A stretch of 64,000 nucleotides of DNA from contig VWPU01005257.1 in the NCBI GenBank assembly GCA_013398955.1, positions 1-64,000 of the forward strand, read 5' to 3'. The translations under genes were made by a program, and so were the position numbers. Source of the stretch: Callaeas wilsoni (Eukaryota > Chordata > Aves > Passeriformes > Callaeidae). Below the pieces are notes generated by a model. The model was not told the origin of the DNA. It was given only the letters and a program-made list of their open reading frames with translations, and searched no databases. Within the stretch, counting starts at the first letter, position 1, and each line of letters begins with the position of its first letter. This document shows positions 25,492 through 37,100 of this stretch, in pieces.

Positions 25492-25552
25492 CTCTAACAG
25501 CACCACTCACATCCCCGTAACTGTTGTACTGACCAAAATCTGTAGAGACAGG
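25492..25552 (-). CDS. ABLIM1: ABLIM1 exon: PVSTDFGQYNSYGDVSGAVR
   Basis: This 61-nt exon (phase 0 to 1) has 20 codons reading PVSTDFGQYNSYGDVSGAVR plus one base. The acceptor is TGTTCCAG and the donor GTAAGG. It ends with a single G that needs two bases from the next exon. The SLPDG exon at 23524 begins in phase 0, so it cannot follow directly; the 8-nt microexon supplies the missing bases. Confidence 0.96.
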
Positions 25553-25860
25553 CTGGAACAGGAAGAGAGGGACAGCACATAAATTCACGGTTCATGACTT
25601 TACAAGCAGGCTGGTACATGGGGAGAAACAAATTGCTTTAATTTTTTTTATTTCCTCCTCAATTTTACAACATTTCTTGCATTGCTTTCTTGCATTTTTA
25701 ACAAAGTAGTTTTGTGGGAGGGGAAAATAGGTTTGGTCTGACTTCAGGTGGTTTTATAAGAAACATTTACCAAACTGAATATCCAGTACAATTGATGTGG
25801 AAGTAAATACTATGGATAATTAAAGCCACCTTTCATTTCTCAAAATCACCATCTTCTTAC

Positions 25861-25922
25861 CCTGTGAAGTCCATTTTTTCCATACCCAGGGAGAGAAGAG
25901 GTTTTGGAGGCTGAAGCATGTG
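25861..25922 (-). CDS. ABLIM1: ABLIM1 exon: SKTSSLPGYGKNGLHR
   Basis: This 62-nt exon (phase 1 to 0) reads HASASKTSSLPGYGKNGLHR. The SKT.SLPGYG.NGLHR block is diagnostic of ABLIM1; the N-terminal few residues differ from mammals. The acceptor is TTCAACAG and the donor GTAAGA. Confidence 0.95.
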
Positions 25923-27212
25923 CTGTTGAATGAGGAAGGGAAAATATTTTACTGGAAAAATCCCACGGAAACTAAAAAACTAGAACACTTGAGGAACACC
26001 TAGTAAAAAATATACAGTTAAAAGAGCCAAGCATATACACAACCAGCTGAGACACGCTGACTTCAAGAAACTCAGTCCCAAACTCAACACAAACTTCCAC
26101 ACATTCTGTAAATTACAAACAGCTTTATCATGCCATGGTGGCAGGCCATTAATAAAGGACACTGTGATTTTTCCAGGCTCAAAATCAAGGTGGTCTCCAC
26201 TGGACTGAAAATAATGCTCATGGATCAGCCATGGCATCAGCTTTAGGAAAGATACCCCTGATTCCAAAAGGGAATTGATGACTGCACTGATTATCCCTGC
26301 AAAGAGGGATGGACACATCTCAAATAAGGGAGTTCTCCAACCTGTGCTAAGGTTAATAAAAAAATCCTAAGTTCTGAGTTAAGCAGGTAGACTCTGGCCC
26401 TGTAAAAATTAGACAGTGAGTGAGAGCCGCAGGAATCCTCTCCAAGGCCATCAAAGCAACACACTTATAAAACAGAGAACACAAGGAAATCTTAGTTTGC
26501 TTGGCAGCTGCTCCAGTGGATAACTCCAGAGAGACTCATCTTGTCCCTTCTTGGCTCAAAGTACAGCTTCTGTGTTACAATGGCTGGTGAATGAAAAGAG
26601 TGAAATAAAACCCCCAAAGCCTTCTCTGGAGATGTGAGAAGGCCACAGCTGTACATCAAAATGTGCAATGAGGCAAAGAATCTAAGTCACCAATCTAAGT
26701 TAGTTTTGTGCTTTTGCTCTGGAATAAAATACACCCAATTAAGATGTCAGCCCAGGTCAAAACACTGGCTGTGTTTGGAATATGCAGCCCCACTGGTCAA
26801 TAATGCTGAATTTCTTTCCCTGGGAGAAGAGACTAAACAGGGATTGGAACCACCAGTGTGAGCAAAATGTCTTGTTGTAATTTAATAACCCAGCCTGTTA
26901 GCATGTGTGTGATGTCATAGTCACTGAACACTCCACCCCACTCCTCATCTATATTAAAGCAGCTCTCTCCTCAAAATTGTCTGAAAATCCTCAACCTCGT
27001 AATTCTTCTAATTAAAAAACAACCATGACAGTCCTCCCCTCACCAAAACCAGATGATGAATTAGGCCACTCTTTCAGGGCAGATCACCAGATACAAACAT
27101 ATCAAGCAGCCTTCCCAGATGTCTCTCTTCTGGGACATATCTGCTTGATATGTGTATTCGTGGTGTTTATTGTGCATTGTTCATTACTAGCTTTATTGCC
27201 TCCATGAATTAC
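25923..27212. other. ABLIM1: ABLIM1 intron, nothing further seen
   Basis: Ordinary intron sequence between the ASRYDSP and SKTSSLPGYG exons. No repeats or other genes were recognised. Confidence 0.6.
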
Positions 27213-27309
27213 CTGGAGAATCGTAACGACTGGCAGAAAGGGCTGACCTACCGCGACTCTCCTTTTCCATCTCCTCCTTCAATATTAACTGTCCCAGACC
27301 AGAGTTGAG
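27213..27309 (-). CDS. ABLIM1: ABLIM1 exon: LNSGLGQLILKEEMEKESR plus alternative tail
   Basis: This 97-nt exon (phase 0 to 1) reads LNSGLGQLILKEEMEKESR, then GRSALSASRYDSP. It continues the helical segment of the previous exon. The outer donor is GTAATT. A second donor-like GTAGGT lies inside the exon at 27251 and would end it at 27252, also in phase 1. The two donors could give in-frame variants with or without the 13-residue tail. The ASRYDSP part is conserved in mammals, so the long form is taken as the main one. Confidence 0.93.
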
Positions 27310-27443
27310 CTACAAATGACAATTAAAAATACATATCAATAAAATAAAGCTGACCAAGACGGTGGTGGAAACTGCTCACAGAAAGCAAAGGGGCACTTTT
27401 TGGATGGTGTTCAGAAACAGCATGAGGACAAGCTTATAACCAC

Positions 27444-27535
27444 CTTCATGAGTTGCTCCTCCTGCAGCTGCCGGCGTCTCTGCAGCTCCTCATCATCTTC
27501 CTCCCTTCCACTTGATCTGCGTCTCATGTCGGCCC
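27444..27535 (-). CDS. ABLIM1: ABLIM1 exon: charged coiled-coil-like segment
   Basis: This 92-nt exon (phase 1 to 0) reads ADMRRRSSGREEDDEE, then LQRRRQLQEEQLMK. RRRSS is a basophilic-kinase-type site. The following stretch of alternating acidic, Arg and Gln residues has heptad-like Leu spacing and is probably a short helix or coiled coil. The acceptor is GAAGCAG and the donor GTGGTT, a relatively weak donor. Confidence 0.96.
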
Positions 27536-29236
27536 CTGCTTCCACAAAAGCACAGCACAGAGAGAGCTTTGTGCATCAGTTCAACCGCAGCTCGAAGATT
27601 TCAATGCTAGTTCAAAGTACCGGTCAGTTTGGTTTGCTGAATAAACAAAGCAGTATTTTCTCGCGAAGTCAAAAGACTTTTTCAAAACACCTTCTTAATA
27701 AAACTCACTTGGGTAGCCTGCCCTATGGCTATCAGGCTTGTTATAAACTAAACAAGAGCTTAAACTACACATGAGTTCCAAAACAAGCAACGGTCCTGGA
27801 TAAAAAATTCATGATTCACTGTAATAGTGAAAGGAGCTCACATTGCTGGTTCTGGAAACATAAGGTTTAATAACATCAGCAACTGGATCACAGCGGAAAA
27901 ACTAAGGTCTGATTTACATTTACACTTTTATCTAGACACAGAGAAGCAAATCTGAATTAACATTTCAAATGGAAAATTAAACTACATTAGTCTCTTAAAT
28001 GCACATTCGTATTTGAAATAAACAAGGCATTGGTTTTAGTCTAAAATGAAGTAAACTAATTTGATCCACTGGATAAAGCTAAAATAAATTAAGGCACAGG
28101 TGTTCTACATTTTACTTCCTTAGTTTTTATGGAATAATTTTTATTTTCTTGAATATTCTTAAGAAATAATCGAGTCTGGATGCCAGGACAATTCCACGAA
28201 TACACAGGATGTGCTATTGCTGCGAGCATTGAGACAGCAGTTCTATTTTTTTCTGCACAGGGCTTTATCTGATATAGTTATTTACCAATCTGTGCTAAAT
28301 AAACTCAGTGTTTAAAGTATGTAGACATTTCAAGTACGTAGATGAGACAGCGTCAAGTACGTTGATGTTATGCCCATGACTCAGGGACTCTACATTTGTC
28401 AGGCTGCAATCCCAACTAGAGGACATTTTCAAAAAATTGCTGCTGCACGTGCAGCCCCTTCAATTGGTCTCTGAGCCTGCCCACCCTGTGTGTCCTCTCC
28501 CAGAACTTCTGTGAAGATCCCATTGTTATGAGAGCCATACGTTCCCTCGCAGAGACGTGAAACAAGCAACGCCTCAGTGCTTCAGACATGACTTCAGGAA
28601 TGAACCAGGCTAGGTAACTTATTTTATGCTATTGGGGTCAATAAAAAACAACAGAGAAAAAAAAATACAAAGCCAAAAAAAATAATTTAAAATGATGAGG
28701 TACATAGATTAAAGAAAAGAAAATAAGATACGTGTAGTGCTACAACACAGAAGAAAAATAAAAAGTCTGTAGAAACAGTAACCCTGAAAATCAGGAATTA
28801 TTTAGTCTGTTAATAGTTCCAATTCAGTTGTTGCTTCTTGCCATGAAATTAGTCATGTGGTTGGAAACAATCATGTTTTCTGTGGAATTTGTGCTATTAT
28901 CTTAGGACTAAAAGATTAAATAGAATAACTGAAAGAAGTCAGGCTTGTGTGACACACCACACGTTTTAAGCTACCGCTCTAGAGCTCAAAGAATTTGCTT
29001 TGGGTTAATATCTGTGTGATCAGCCCCAAAGTCCTTTAGCAAAGCCTTTTCTACTCAGTGCAATTCAACAGTTTTAGATTCAGACACTCAGTGGTCTCAC
29101 CAGGAGAACTGCACTTCGTGGTGAGCATATGGAGTGGACGCCACCTTTCCTACACGTTTTTCCAGCTGCACTATTCATGTCCCTTGGTCACCAGTACCTT
29201 TTGAGCCGCAGAGCTGAGTGGTTTGTGTTTGCATAC
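27536..29236. other. ABLIM1: ABLIM1 intron, nothing further seen
   Basis: An AT-rich intron with A-rich patches near 28640-28770 and a triplicated AAGTA(T/C)GTAGA-like motif at about 28316-28370. No gene was recognised. Confidence 0.55.
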
Positions 29237-29377
29237 CTATGGCAGCCAGGGAGGGAGGGCCTGGCCAGTGGTCAGTCTCAATCTTTGGTATCTCGTTGGG
29301 TGCTGGTGCATGAGCTGCTGGGAACTTGGAGGACTTGATGATATCCTCGGAGGACTTGCTCTGTGCTGCCAAGGCAG
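29237..29377 (-). CDS. ABLIM1: ABLIM1 exon: SKSSEDIIKSSKFPAA
   Basis: This 141-nt exon is phase 1 at both ends (46 full codons). It begins ALAAQSKSSEDIIKSSKFPAA and includes KIETDHWPGPPS. The acceptor is GATGCAG and the donor GTATGC. It matches the ABLIM1 linker closely apart from small substitutions in the Ala/Pro-rich middle (HAPAPNE). Confidence 0.97.
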   Translation of the reverse strand: MPWQHRASPPRISSSPPSSQQLMHQHPTRYQRLRLTTGQALPPWLP

Positions 29378-31674
29378 CTGCATCTAGATGGCAATCAGGG
29401 AACTTAGCTATGTAATAATCTGGAGCAGTACAAAGGTCAGCCTTATTTTGGCAAAATTTTATACTTTACAAGAAGTTAGTTTTCAAAAGCAAACATTTTC
29501 ATGTTTTGCTTTTCCAGTTGCAATTTGAAGCAAAGCAATGCCATTCTCTTGCCAAGAGATTGGAATCAAACCTTCCTCTCCTCCCACATCCCCACCCCAA
29601 AATAACGCCAAATCAGCTTTGGATTTTACTAGAGTTTCATAGTGTAAGAATGATTAGGCAAGAGTAAGAAAATGCAGCCTAACAGTATTTGCCAATATCT
29701 CCTAAGGACAGCTGGTTATTTATGAAGATGAACTCAGATTTATGTACTTATACATTTTCCCTCTAGGGGAAGCAAATTAATAGATCAGAGTAACAGTACA
29801 AATTCTAACACTGCTGATGCTAATTATTTCTTATTATATCTGTGAAAAGCTGCAAAACAAAGAAGAAAAAGAAATCTGAAACAAATATGTTTAACTAGGG
29901 GATCTTTTCCGTGCTGCATGCCCTTGCTTAGATCATGCAGCAGTAGTAAAAGCAGATATGAACTTATTAATAAATACTAAACTCCATTAAGATCAACTTG
30001 GCAGGGCAAGGCACTTGCAAAGCAATGAACCTCACCAACAAAATGGCTTGGTAGTGGGGCTTCCACTTAAATTCCATTTTAAGCCAAAGTCTTGTAAAAG
30101 CATGTGAGGATGTGCATTATGGCTTTCTCTTCTTGACATTAAAAAAGAAAAAAATAATCTAAGAGGATTCAGTGTACTTTAAACCCAGCCTTTAATACCT
30201 CTGAGCTGGAAAATGTTAGCTCAAATCACCTTTGCTTATATGAGGCTATCATATCAGAAGCGAGGGTTCCAGACTTTTCTTTCCTTTTCTCTTTTTTTTT
30301 TAAACAGAAAGACATCTTTTAACAAAGTGATGCACTGTGCTGCTCATCCAACACATTCCAGGTAGTTAAGCAGCATCAGTGTTAGATATCATTGGGAATT
30401 CTGAGCAGTTGATGATTGGACAACTCTAAGCATAATTGCAGGCAAGGAGGAAGCTGGTCAGAGTTTACAAAAGCATGACTTCAAACAGTACTTACGTATT
30501 AGAATTGGTGATGTCAGTGGTTAAACATTCACATGTTAAGGGGAGGTGAGGAGATACATTAAAACCATAAAAATAAACAGAAACAATGTTAAGACTTTTT
30601 TCAAAATGAGCATATGGTTTGAAACTTAAAAAAGAAAGCAGGGAAAACCCTGAGGTGGTACCAGAGCAGTGTAATTTGCAGTGCTCACTCCTGACTACAG
30701 AATGGGCTTGTGGGCTTTCCTGCTCATCCCAGCTCAGTGGCTCTCAGCCAACTGTTCATCTAAACCCTGCAGTGCTGCTGATTTGCTACTTAACCCTAAA
30801 TACAATTCACTGGATAAAACATCTGCAAAGGGATGTAAATTCACAGTCTATAAATAGTGGAGTCATCGGTCTTTTGCCGAGGTAAATAAAAAACATCTCC
30901 TATGCACAGCTTTCTGTTCACAGCAAGAGGGAAGAGTGAACACACTCCTTTATAATGCAGCCTTCCCCTGTGGGATTAAAGACAGGCGAGGCTGGGGGCT
31001 TCTGCCATCATTGTCATTTCAGACCTGCTATGACAACACCAACACCAAAAACCTTAAAACGCTAACACTGCTGTCCAACTCAGAACCCAAACACCTGGAA
31101 AAACAAGTACAGCAAACTACTTGAGCTGTATCACAGGGCTGAGAGTCAAATTAGCCCTGTCAGTGATAAGTCACCCATAATATCTTCACTAATTAAAGAT
31201 TCTTATTTAGAGCCACAGGTACATTCAGAATTCCAGTCTGATTATAACATTTCCATCTTTGCTGTTGAAATAAATTATTGTACTGTGTCTGTTTAAAATA
31301 AGGATATTTCATGAAGTCCCTGTCAGAGTTCAGTCTACTGTTAATCCATTTTAACATGACCAGTACCTGTACTCTTAAAATATAAACTTAAAGAAGAGAA
31401 ATGCTGGAAGGTATCATAATGCAAACAGCAAAATCCCAGCTAATGGAAATTTTGCCATTAATATCCACATGGCAAGATTAAACCATATAATCCAAATCAA
31501 ACAACATGCTTTAAAACATAATCACTTCCCAGGACATGCAATTACAGCCGCCTCAAGATTGGACTACTAAATTGTTATGCTTACAAAGTAAAAACTGAAT
31601 GCTTTTCACTAATTGCACACCTTTTAATTCAGCTGACACTTCAATTGTGAAATAAAAAGGGAAAGGTCATTTAC
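29378..31674. other. ABLIM1: ABLIM1 intron, nothing further seen
   Basis: An AT-rich intron. No coding exon, transposon or RNA gene was recognised. Confidence 0.55.
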
Positions 31675-31722
31675 CATGTTGTTTGTAGATGGGCGGTTTC
31701 CTGTAAATGTTGACACCTTGAT
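31675..31722 (-). CDS. ABLIM1: ABLIM1 exon: DQGVNIYRKPPIYKQH
   Basis: This 48-nt exon is phase 1 at both ends; after the split Asp codon it reads QGVNIYRKPPIYKQH. This block is nearly identical in vertebrate ABLIM1, and there is a related block in ABLIM2 and ABLIM3. The acceptor is TATCACAG and the donor GTAAAT. The sequence is rich in basic and Tyr residues. Confidence 0.96.
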
Positions 31723-34022
31723 CTGTGATATTAAGAAACAAACAAAAGGAAATGTGAAAATTACTTCAGTTGCAGATAAAGATAACTCCACCACTAAAGC
31801 AATAGACAGACCAAATCAAGGATGCGGCACAAGAAAAAGCCAGAAAGCTATTTCTAGTATTATACAAAATCAGATTATTTAAAGAAAAGAAAACGTAAGA
31901 ACAAGTGAAAAGTCAAAGACATGTGGTATGAAGTCCTTTGGAGCTGATTCTGTAACATGTGGATGCATCAACTCATGAACCATCGATTTAAAGTGGGATA
32001 AAAGAGAAGAAATGTAAGCAGGCAAGACATTTCAATGGTGAAGATACAAGCCATTTGGGGAAAACTACCCCAAATAACTTTTGTGGAAAATTGTGCTTCA
32101 GTCAGAACAGCTCAATTTTCTTTCCAACTGACTGGCTGGATTGAACAGAGGAGAATGCAGTGAGCCTACAATTCACTTCAAAATACAGAGAACAAAAGAG
32201 CCACCTAGGATACTGTTTTGAACAGGCAACAACAGCCACACTTCAGTGAGTCAAAGGGATTCTTTATGCAGTGGTCACTGACATGCTACTAATTCTCAAA
32301 CCATAAGGATGGATTTTCTTTCTTTTTTCTGTATTTTTTTTTATGCAAGGCCCACCATATTGCATATTACCTATGTAAATCAGAAAAAAACCCACTTCCC
32401 AGAACTCTAATGCAGTAAATCTACAGCATGTCTAAATGATACCACATTTTTACAAATAATCATCTAAGACAGGAACCATTTCGTTCTAAACTACCTTCCC
32501 ACCCCAGCCAACACTTCATGTATTCGGCACAGCTACAAACACAAAAGCTAATCCAAAATCAGCACTGCAGTGCAAAAATGTGCCAAGATCTTATTAGAAG
32601 AGCAAATTGAGCTACAGGGAGCTAGAAAATTAATGTCAGAAACCCATTTTGCTACTTTATGCTGCCTGAAGAAAGTTTTCAGTTACATTAGAATGAAAGA
32701 TGAAAAGGAATTTCAGAAACACATGCGCTGTATCACAGATCCAATTAAAGTGCTACAGGAGACAACTTTGCCTTTGGCGTTAAGGAAAACTAACCCTAAA
32801 AATCTATTGAAATAGAGGCAAATCTTATTCTGCAGAACCCTACATCCTTAAATAAACAGGCAAACTCATTGCGCACAAAGACACTGTGGTATTTCATTCC
32901 TGTGTGGGATCTGTCATGGCCTCTTGACCAGCAAACAGGTATGAACATTACAAGGGTAGTCATGCAGTCCTTTTGCACACGCGGACACCAGAAGGCTCCA
33001 GGGAGGACGGGAGCACAGCTCCTTCTGTGGCTGCACAGCCCCAGCTGGTGAGGAGAGCTCCCCACCATGCTCCAGGTCATTTCTCACAGCTATTCATGCA
33101 ATTAGGCTTGAGTTTAGGCGAGGCACCGAGAGCCAGGTGAGCTTAAGCGGTTAAAAAGGCTGACCTCAACCAAGCCAGGTCACCCTGACAGAAAGGGGGT
33201 TTGCACAAACTGTTTATCTGCCAGATTTGAGGAGAGGAGGAAGGGCAGTAACCTCTGGCAGTGTGGAGGAACACTAGGCTGAAGGGAATCTGAAAATAAC
33301 TGGCTAGAACAAGGCTTTCAGCTAGCGCTGAAGCAGCCAGATGCATGTCCAAACCCTAGGGACACACAGCTCATCCCATCAGAATCCAAGACACATGGTC
33401 TTCTCACATGCTGGAACAACTGTGGAGCTCACTTCAAAACAGAAACTGCCCTCTACAGAAAGGACATCCTAAGGCACACATATCCTTGTGGATCTGCAGA
33501 TCTCTCTGAGGACACCAAGGCATTGCACAAAACAAGAAACAACCTCACCTGCTTTAAAAAGAAAGGAACATCAAACTAGAATTGTTGGGTTCAAGACTGA
33601 AGCAAGTCACAACAATCTGAATGAACAACACATGTAATGGCTCAGTGACCATCTCTTTTCTGCATGTGAATCAAAACCAACTCCTCTAAAATTAGCAGAG
33701 CTATGCTGGTGGCTCAGCTGGTGCAACTGGGATAAAAATCAAGCCCTACACAGCTCATATACAGCTCACAGGCCATCAACAGACCCTGAAAAATGAAGCA
33801 TTCTAACAGTGAAACACCTGACCAAGAGAATAGGTAAAAATCACAATAAATCCCCACGTTTCTTAAGGCACTACTCCTCTCAGCAAGCCCAGAAGCAGTT
33901 CCAAACCCTGAGGGTGCAACCCATGGTAAACGGTGTGAAACGATGGAGACAAGACAGAAGTTACACAGGCTACATTCTACACTGTGACAGGACAGCGAGA
34001 CACACACAGTGCCAGCTCCTAC
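31723..34022. other. ABLIM1: ABLIM1 intron, nothing further seen
   Basis: This intron sits between two phase-1 cassette exons. No clear repeats or genes. Part of it (about 32940-33080) is more GC-rich but has no recognisable product. Confidence 0.55.
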
Positions 34023-34127
34023 CTGGAACATGGAAATGTTTAGGGGCCTGAGCGTAAGTTGGAGTGAGAGGGCGACTGTCAGGCCGATAGGGGACAGGGG
34101 AGTTCCGACCGCTGGACGGCTCATTGC
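34023..34127 (-). CDS. ABLIM1: ABLIM1 cassette exon (NEPSSGRNSPVPYRPDSRP)
   Basis: This 105-nt exon is phase 1 at both ends, reading NEPSSGRNSPVPYRPDSRP and closing YAQAPKHFHVP. Its ending resembles that of the 42380-42509 exon (HFHRP versus HFHVP), which suggests an old internal duplication. The acceptor is GAG, weaker than the usual CAG. It is preceded by a very long pyrimidine tract that includes a run of 17 T and CTCTCCCTCTTCTC. This fits a regulated cassette. The donor is GTAGGA. Confidence 0.96.
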
Positions 34128-37100
34128 CTCCAATGAAAGAATGGAGAAAACAAAATGAGAAGAGGGAGAGCAATTAAAAAAAAAAAAAAAAAGCAAGCCC
34201 AATCAAACCCGAACAAAACTGGTGGAATCAAAACCTCCAGGGAGAAAAGAAGTTGAACCAAAGTACAAATACAAATAATAAGGAGAACTGGTAGTAGCCC
34301 TGGTGACTTTTTCCCCCCCTGATATTCCTGCAGAGACAAAAATTCATGTTCAGGCTGGAGTTGAGGTTTGAGCAGCTCAGACTCATTCTGACGGCATGCA
34401 GGCAGGAGCTGTGTGCTTGTAGCTGGTGATTAGATGGGCAGCATAGAAAAGAAGAATGGGAGGTTACTTGGCAATGATTTTTTAGTACGGAGATTGATAT
34501 TTGGAATTAAAAGGCGCAAACACGGAGCAGAGTAGTTGATATGCAAACCCAAAGCAGATAGAAGCAGATGCTGGCAGTTACTACAGTTCACTAAACCAAA
34601 AGTGTACAGAAACCAGAAACAGAAAATAGCTCTTAGGTCACTTGGCCCATATCAAAAGACATAACTGTTCCTTACACACTCTTTCACTGGTTTAGGAAAA
34701 TCCTGATATGGCAAAATAATTTGTAAAGCAGTGCAGCCCATCTGGTGGTTGCACCCACATCGTTTGTGCCGCTCCAAATCTCTGTCAATGCCAAATTTGG
34801 CTCTGGTGACAATACTTCACCACTGCTGATTTAGCAAATCTGAATCTAATACCTAAAAACCTTAGTTCTAGTTTGCACACACAGTTTGTTCCATTTGTAG
34901 GATTACTCTTACTTGAGACTACCCCTTTGCCTCCTGCCAATGCCCCACGGCAATCCAACAGCCCTGAAAGTTCCTGTGTCTCGTCAGGGAGAGAGGGCTG
35001 CTGCACAAGTACGATGGTGGATCCCCAAGTATCAAGACTTAATAGCCCCATATCCATTCACATGTCTGTGTGTGTACTTTGAAAGAATGCAGCTCCCTCT
35101 TTTACTGCACCGTTCTTCAAACTAGAGCAAACTCACACAAAAAAACCCCATCCACACGGGTGCTTATTTCACACGGGTGGGGGTGACCCCAGCAGTAAAA
35201 AGTAGGGGAGCATCAAACCCCTTCCGTTTTTAAAGTATGCACAAGGGCTTAAAAAACCCTATAAATGCTGGTTAAGAAAGCAAGAAAAAAAATGGAGGGT
35301 GGAGGAGGGAATGATAACAAATACAGAAGTGCTATAAAACATATGAAAAAAGAAATTTCAGGCCTGTTTCCTATGTCCTGTTAGAAGACCCAAAACCTTA
35401 GACTCAGCATGCTATTTATATATTTGAGGTGAGGAGATAGGTGTGGGAGAAGGAAAAAAGAAGTTTTCTTTACAATTTACACAAAAAATCCTCTTTTACT
35501 TGAACAGTCTAAAAGGCACTAAAGGGGAAAAAAATGCTCTTTACAAACCTTGCTGAGATGTGCCCCAGAGGCTTCAGCCAGTATACAAGTTAACCCACTG
35601 CACATGAATGTTTTAAAAATTACATGCACAGTTCAGGGGGCTTGGCTGTGCAAAATTTGTTCAGAAGAATGCATGTGCAAAATTCTATATTTAGCACTTT
35701 GACATTTCAGCCCTAAATGACATGATGCTCTTTCAACCACATGAGCTGATGGTGGTTTTCTATTTCGGGTGCAGCGATGCTGAGCTTCTGGCCAGGTAAC
35801 AGTAAGGGCTAGGTTTGCTAACTCTGAAAAGCAGCATGAATGATTAGTTAAACATCATTGTTATATCTCAATCTATGGCACTTTACTTAGCAATTCCAGT
35901 ATTGTGCTCTGCTTCTCCAGCCTTTGAGATATTGTGGAACACCTCACTTGATTTTACTTATGTATATTGCTTCTATTGAGAAATTATGAGTTACGTTTTA
36001 GAAAAATTGTTGTTTTAGAAGGAAAAAAACCCCATCAATATTGATATGTCTCAAGATACAATTAATTTTTTATAGAGAACATGTCACTCTGCCTTTCTGC
36101 TTCCTTTAGCAATTACACTCAATGAAAGAGAAAAAATAAAAGGGATTTATTGACCTGTGGACTTGTCACAACAGAGAAGTCACAAATACATTTTACCTGT
36201 TGGGAACCGGTAGTCAAAATGTGGGTGTGTTCAATTTGCAGTGTTTCAATCAGCAACACTACAAATACAGGGAAGAAACCCTTCTTAGACTCCTCTCTAC
36301 CTCTAGACACAACTAAGTGTGCTCACACCCATAAATGTATGCTGGGTGGTCTTGCATCTGGGACTCAGATAATTGGTTTAGAGAGAAGGGGAAATGTTGT
36401 ATAATGCACCCAGTACCAGGCAGACAATGACTGTGGTATCATCCTGCACAGGATGCTTTACGGATGTCTCTATTGGCTTGCATTTCCTGGGGTACCTAAT
36501 GGCTCCTGCTAGTAGTGACAAATAACTCCCCTTTACACTTCCGAGGATGGCAGCCTCATTGCCTCCAACCTCTGCAAGAGGGAATGGTACATCTACTCAG
36601 ATTCCCATTAGGCCATCCCCAAGGAGCCCACTCTCATAACGAGGCTTAAGTGCTTGGGATGCAGCTGCAAAACCACCCACGATTTATGGAAGCAGTGCCA
36701 ACATCTGTGCAATGTGCGTATGCACAGAGGAAAGCAGAGCTCCTGGCTGCTTGAACCTGTCTCCCAGGGCCTCATGGCCAGCCTGCTTGCAGCTTTACAA
36801 AAAAACTCATTAAATGTGGGTTCCTTGTCATGCATGTTCCTTGCATGCAGAAACGTCTCTCTTACTGTCTCAGATATGCTGTAACTACTGTTAACTCCCC
36901 AAAGCAACAAGAGCACTCCAGTTCACCAACACTGTAGAAAGAACTCATTCCCACACCCTTGGCATGAAGTTGAGTATGTCTGTGTGTAGGTGGGGGGACG
37001 TTAAGAGATAATGGAACAAGTATAATCTAAAAATCAATCACTAGAGCACAGCAGAAGGGAAATTCAGAGGCTTTTTTTTTCTTTCATTCTCTTTGCTCCC

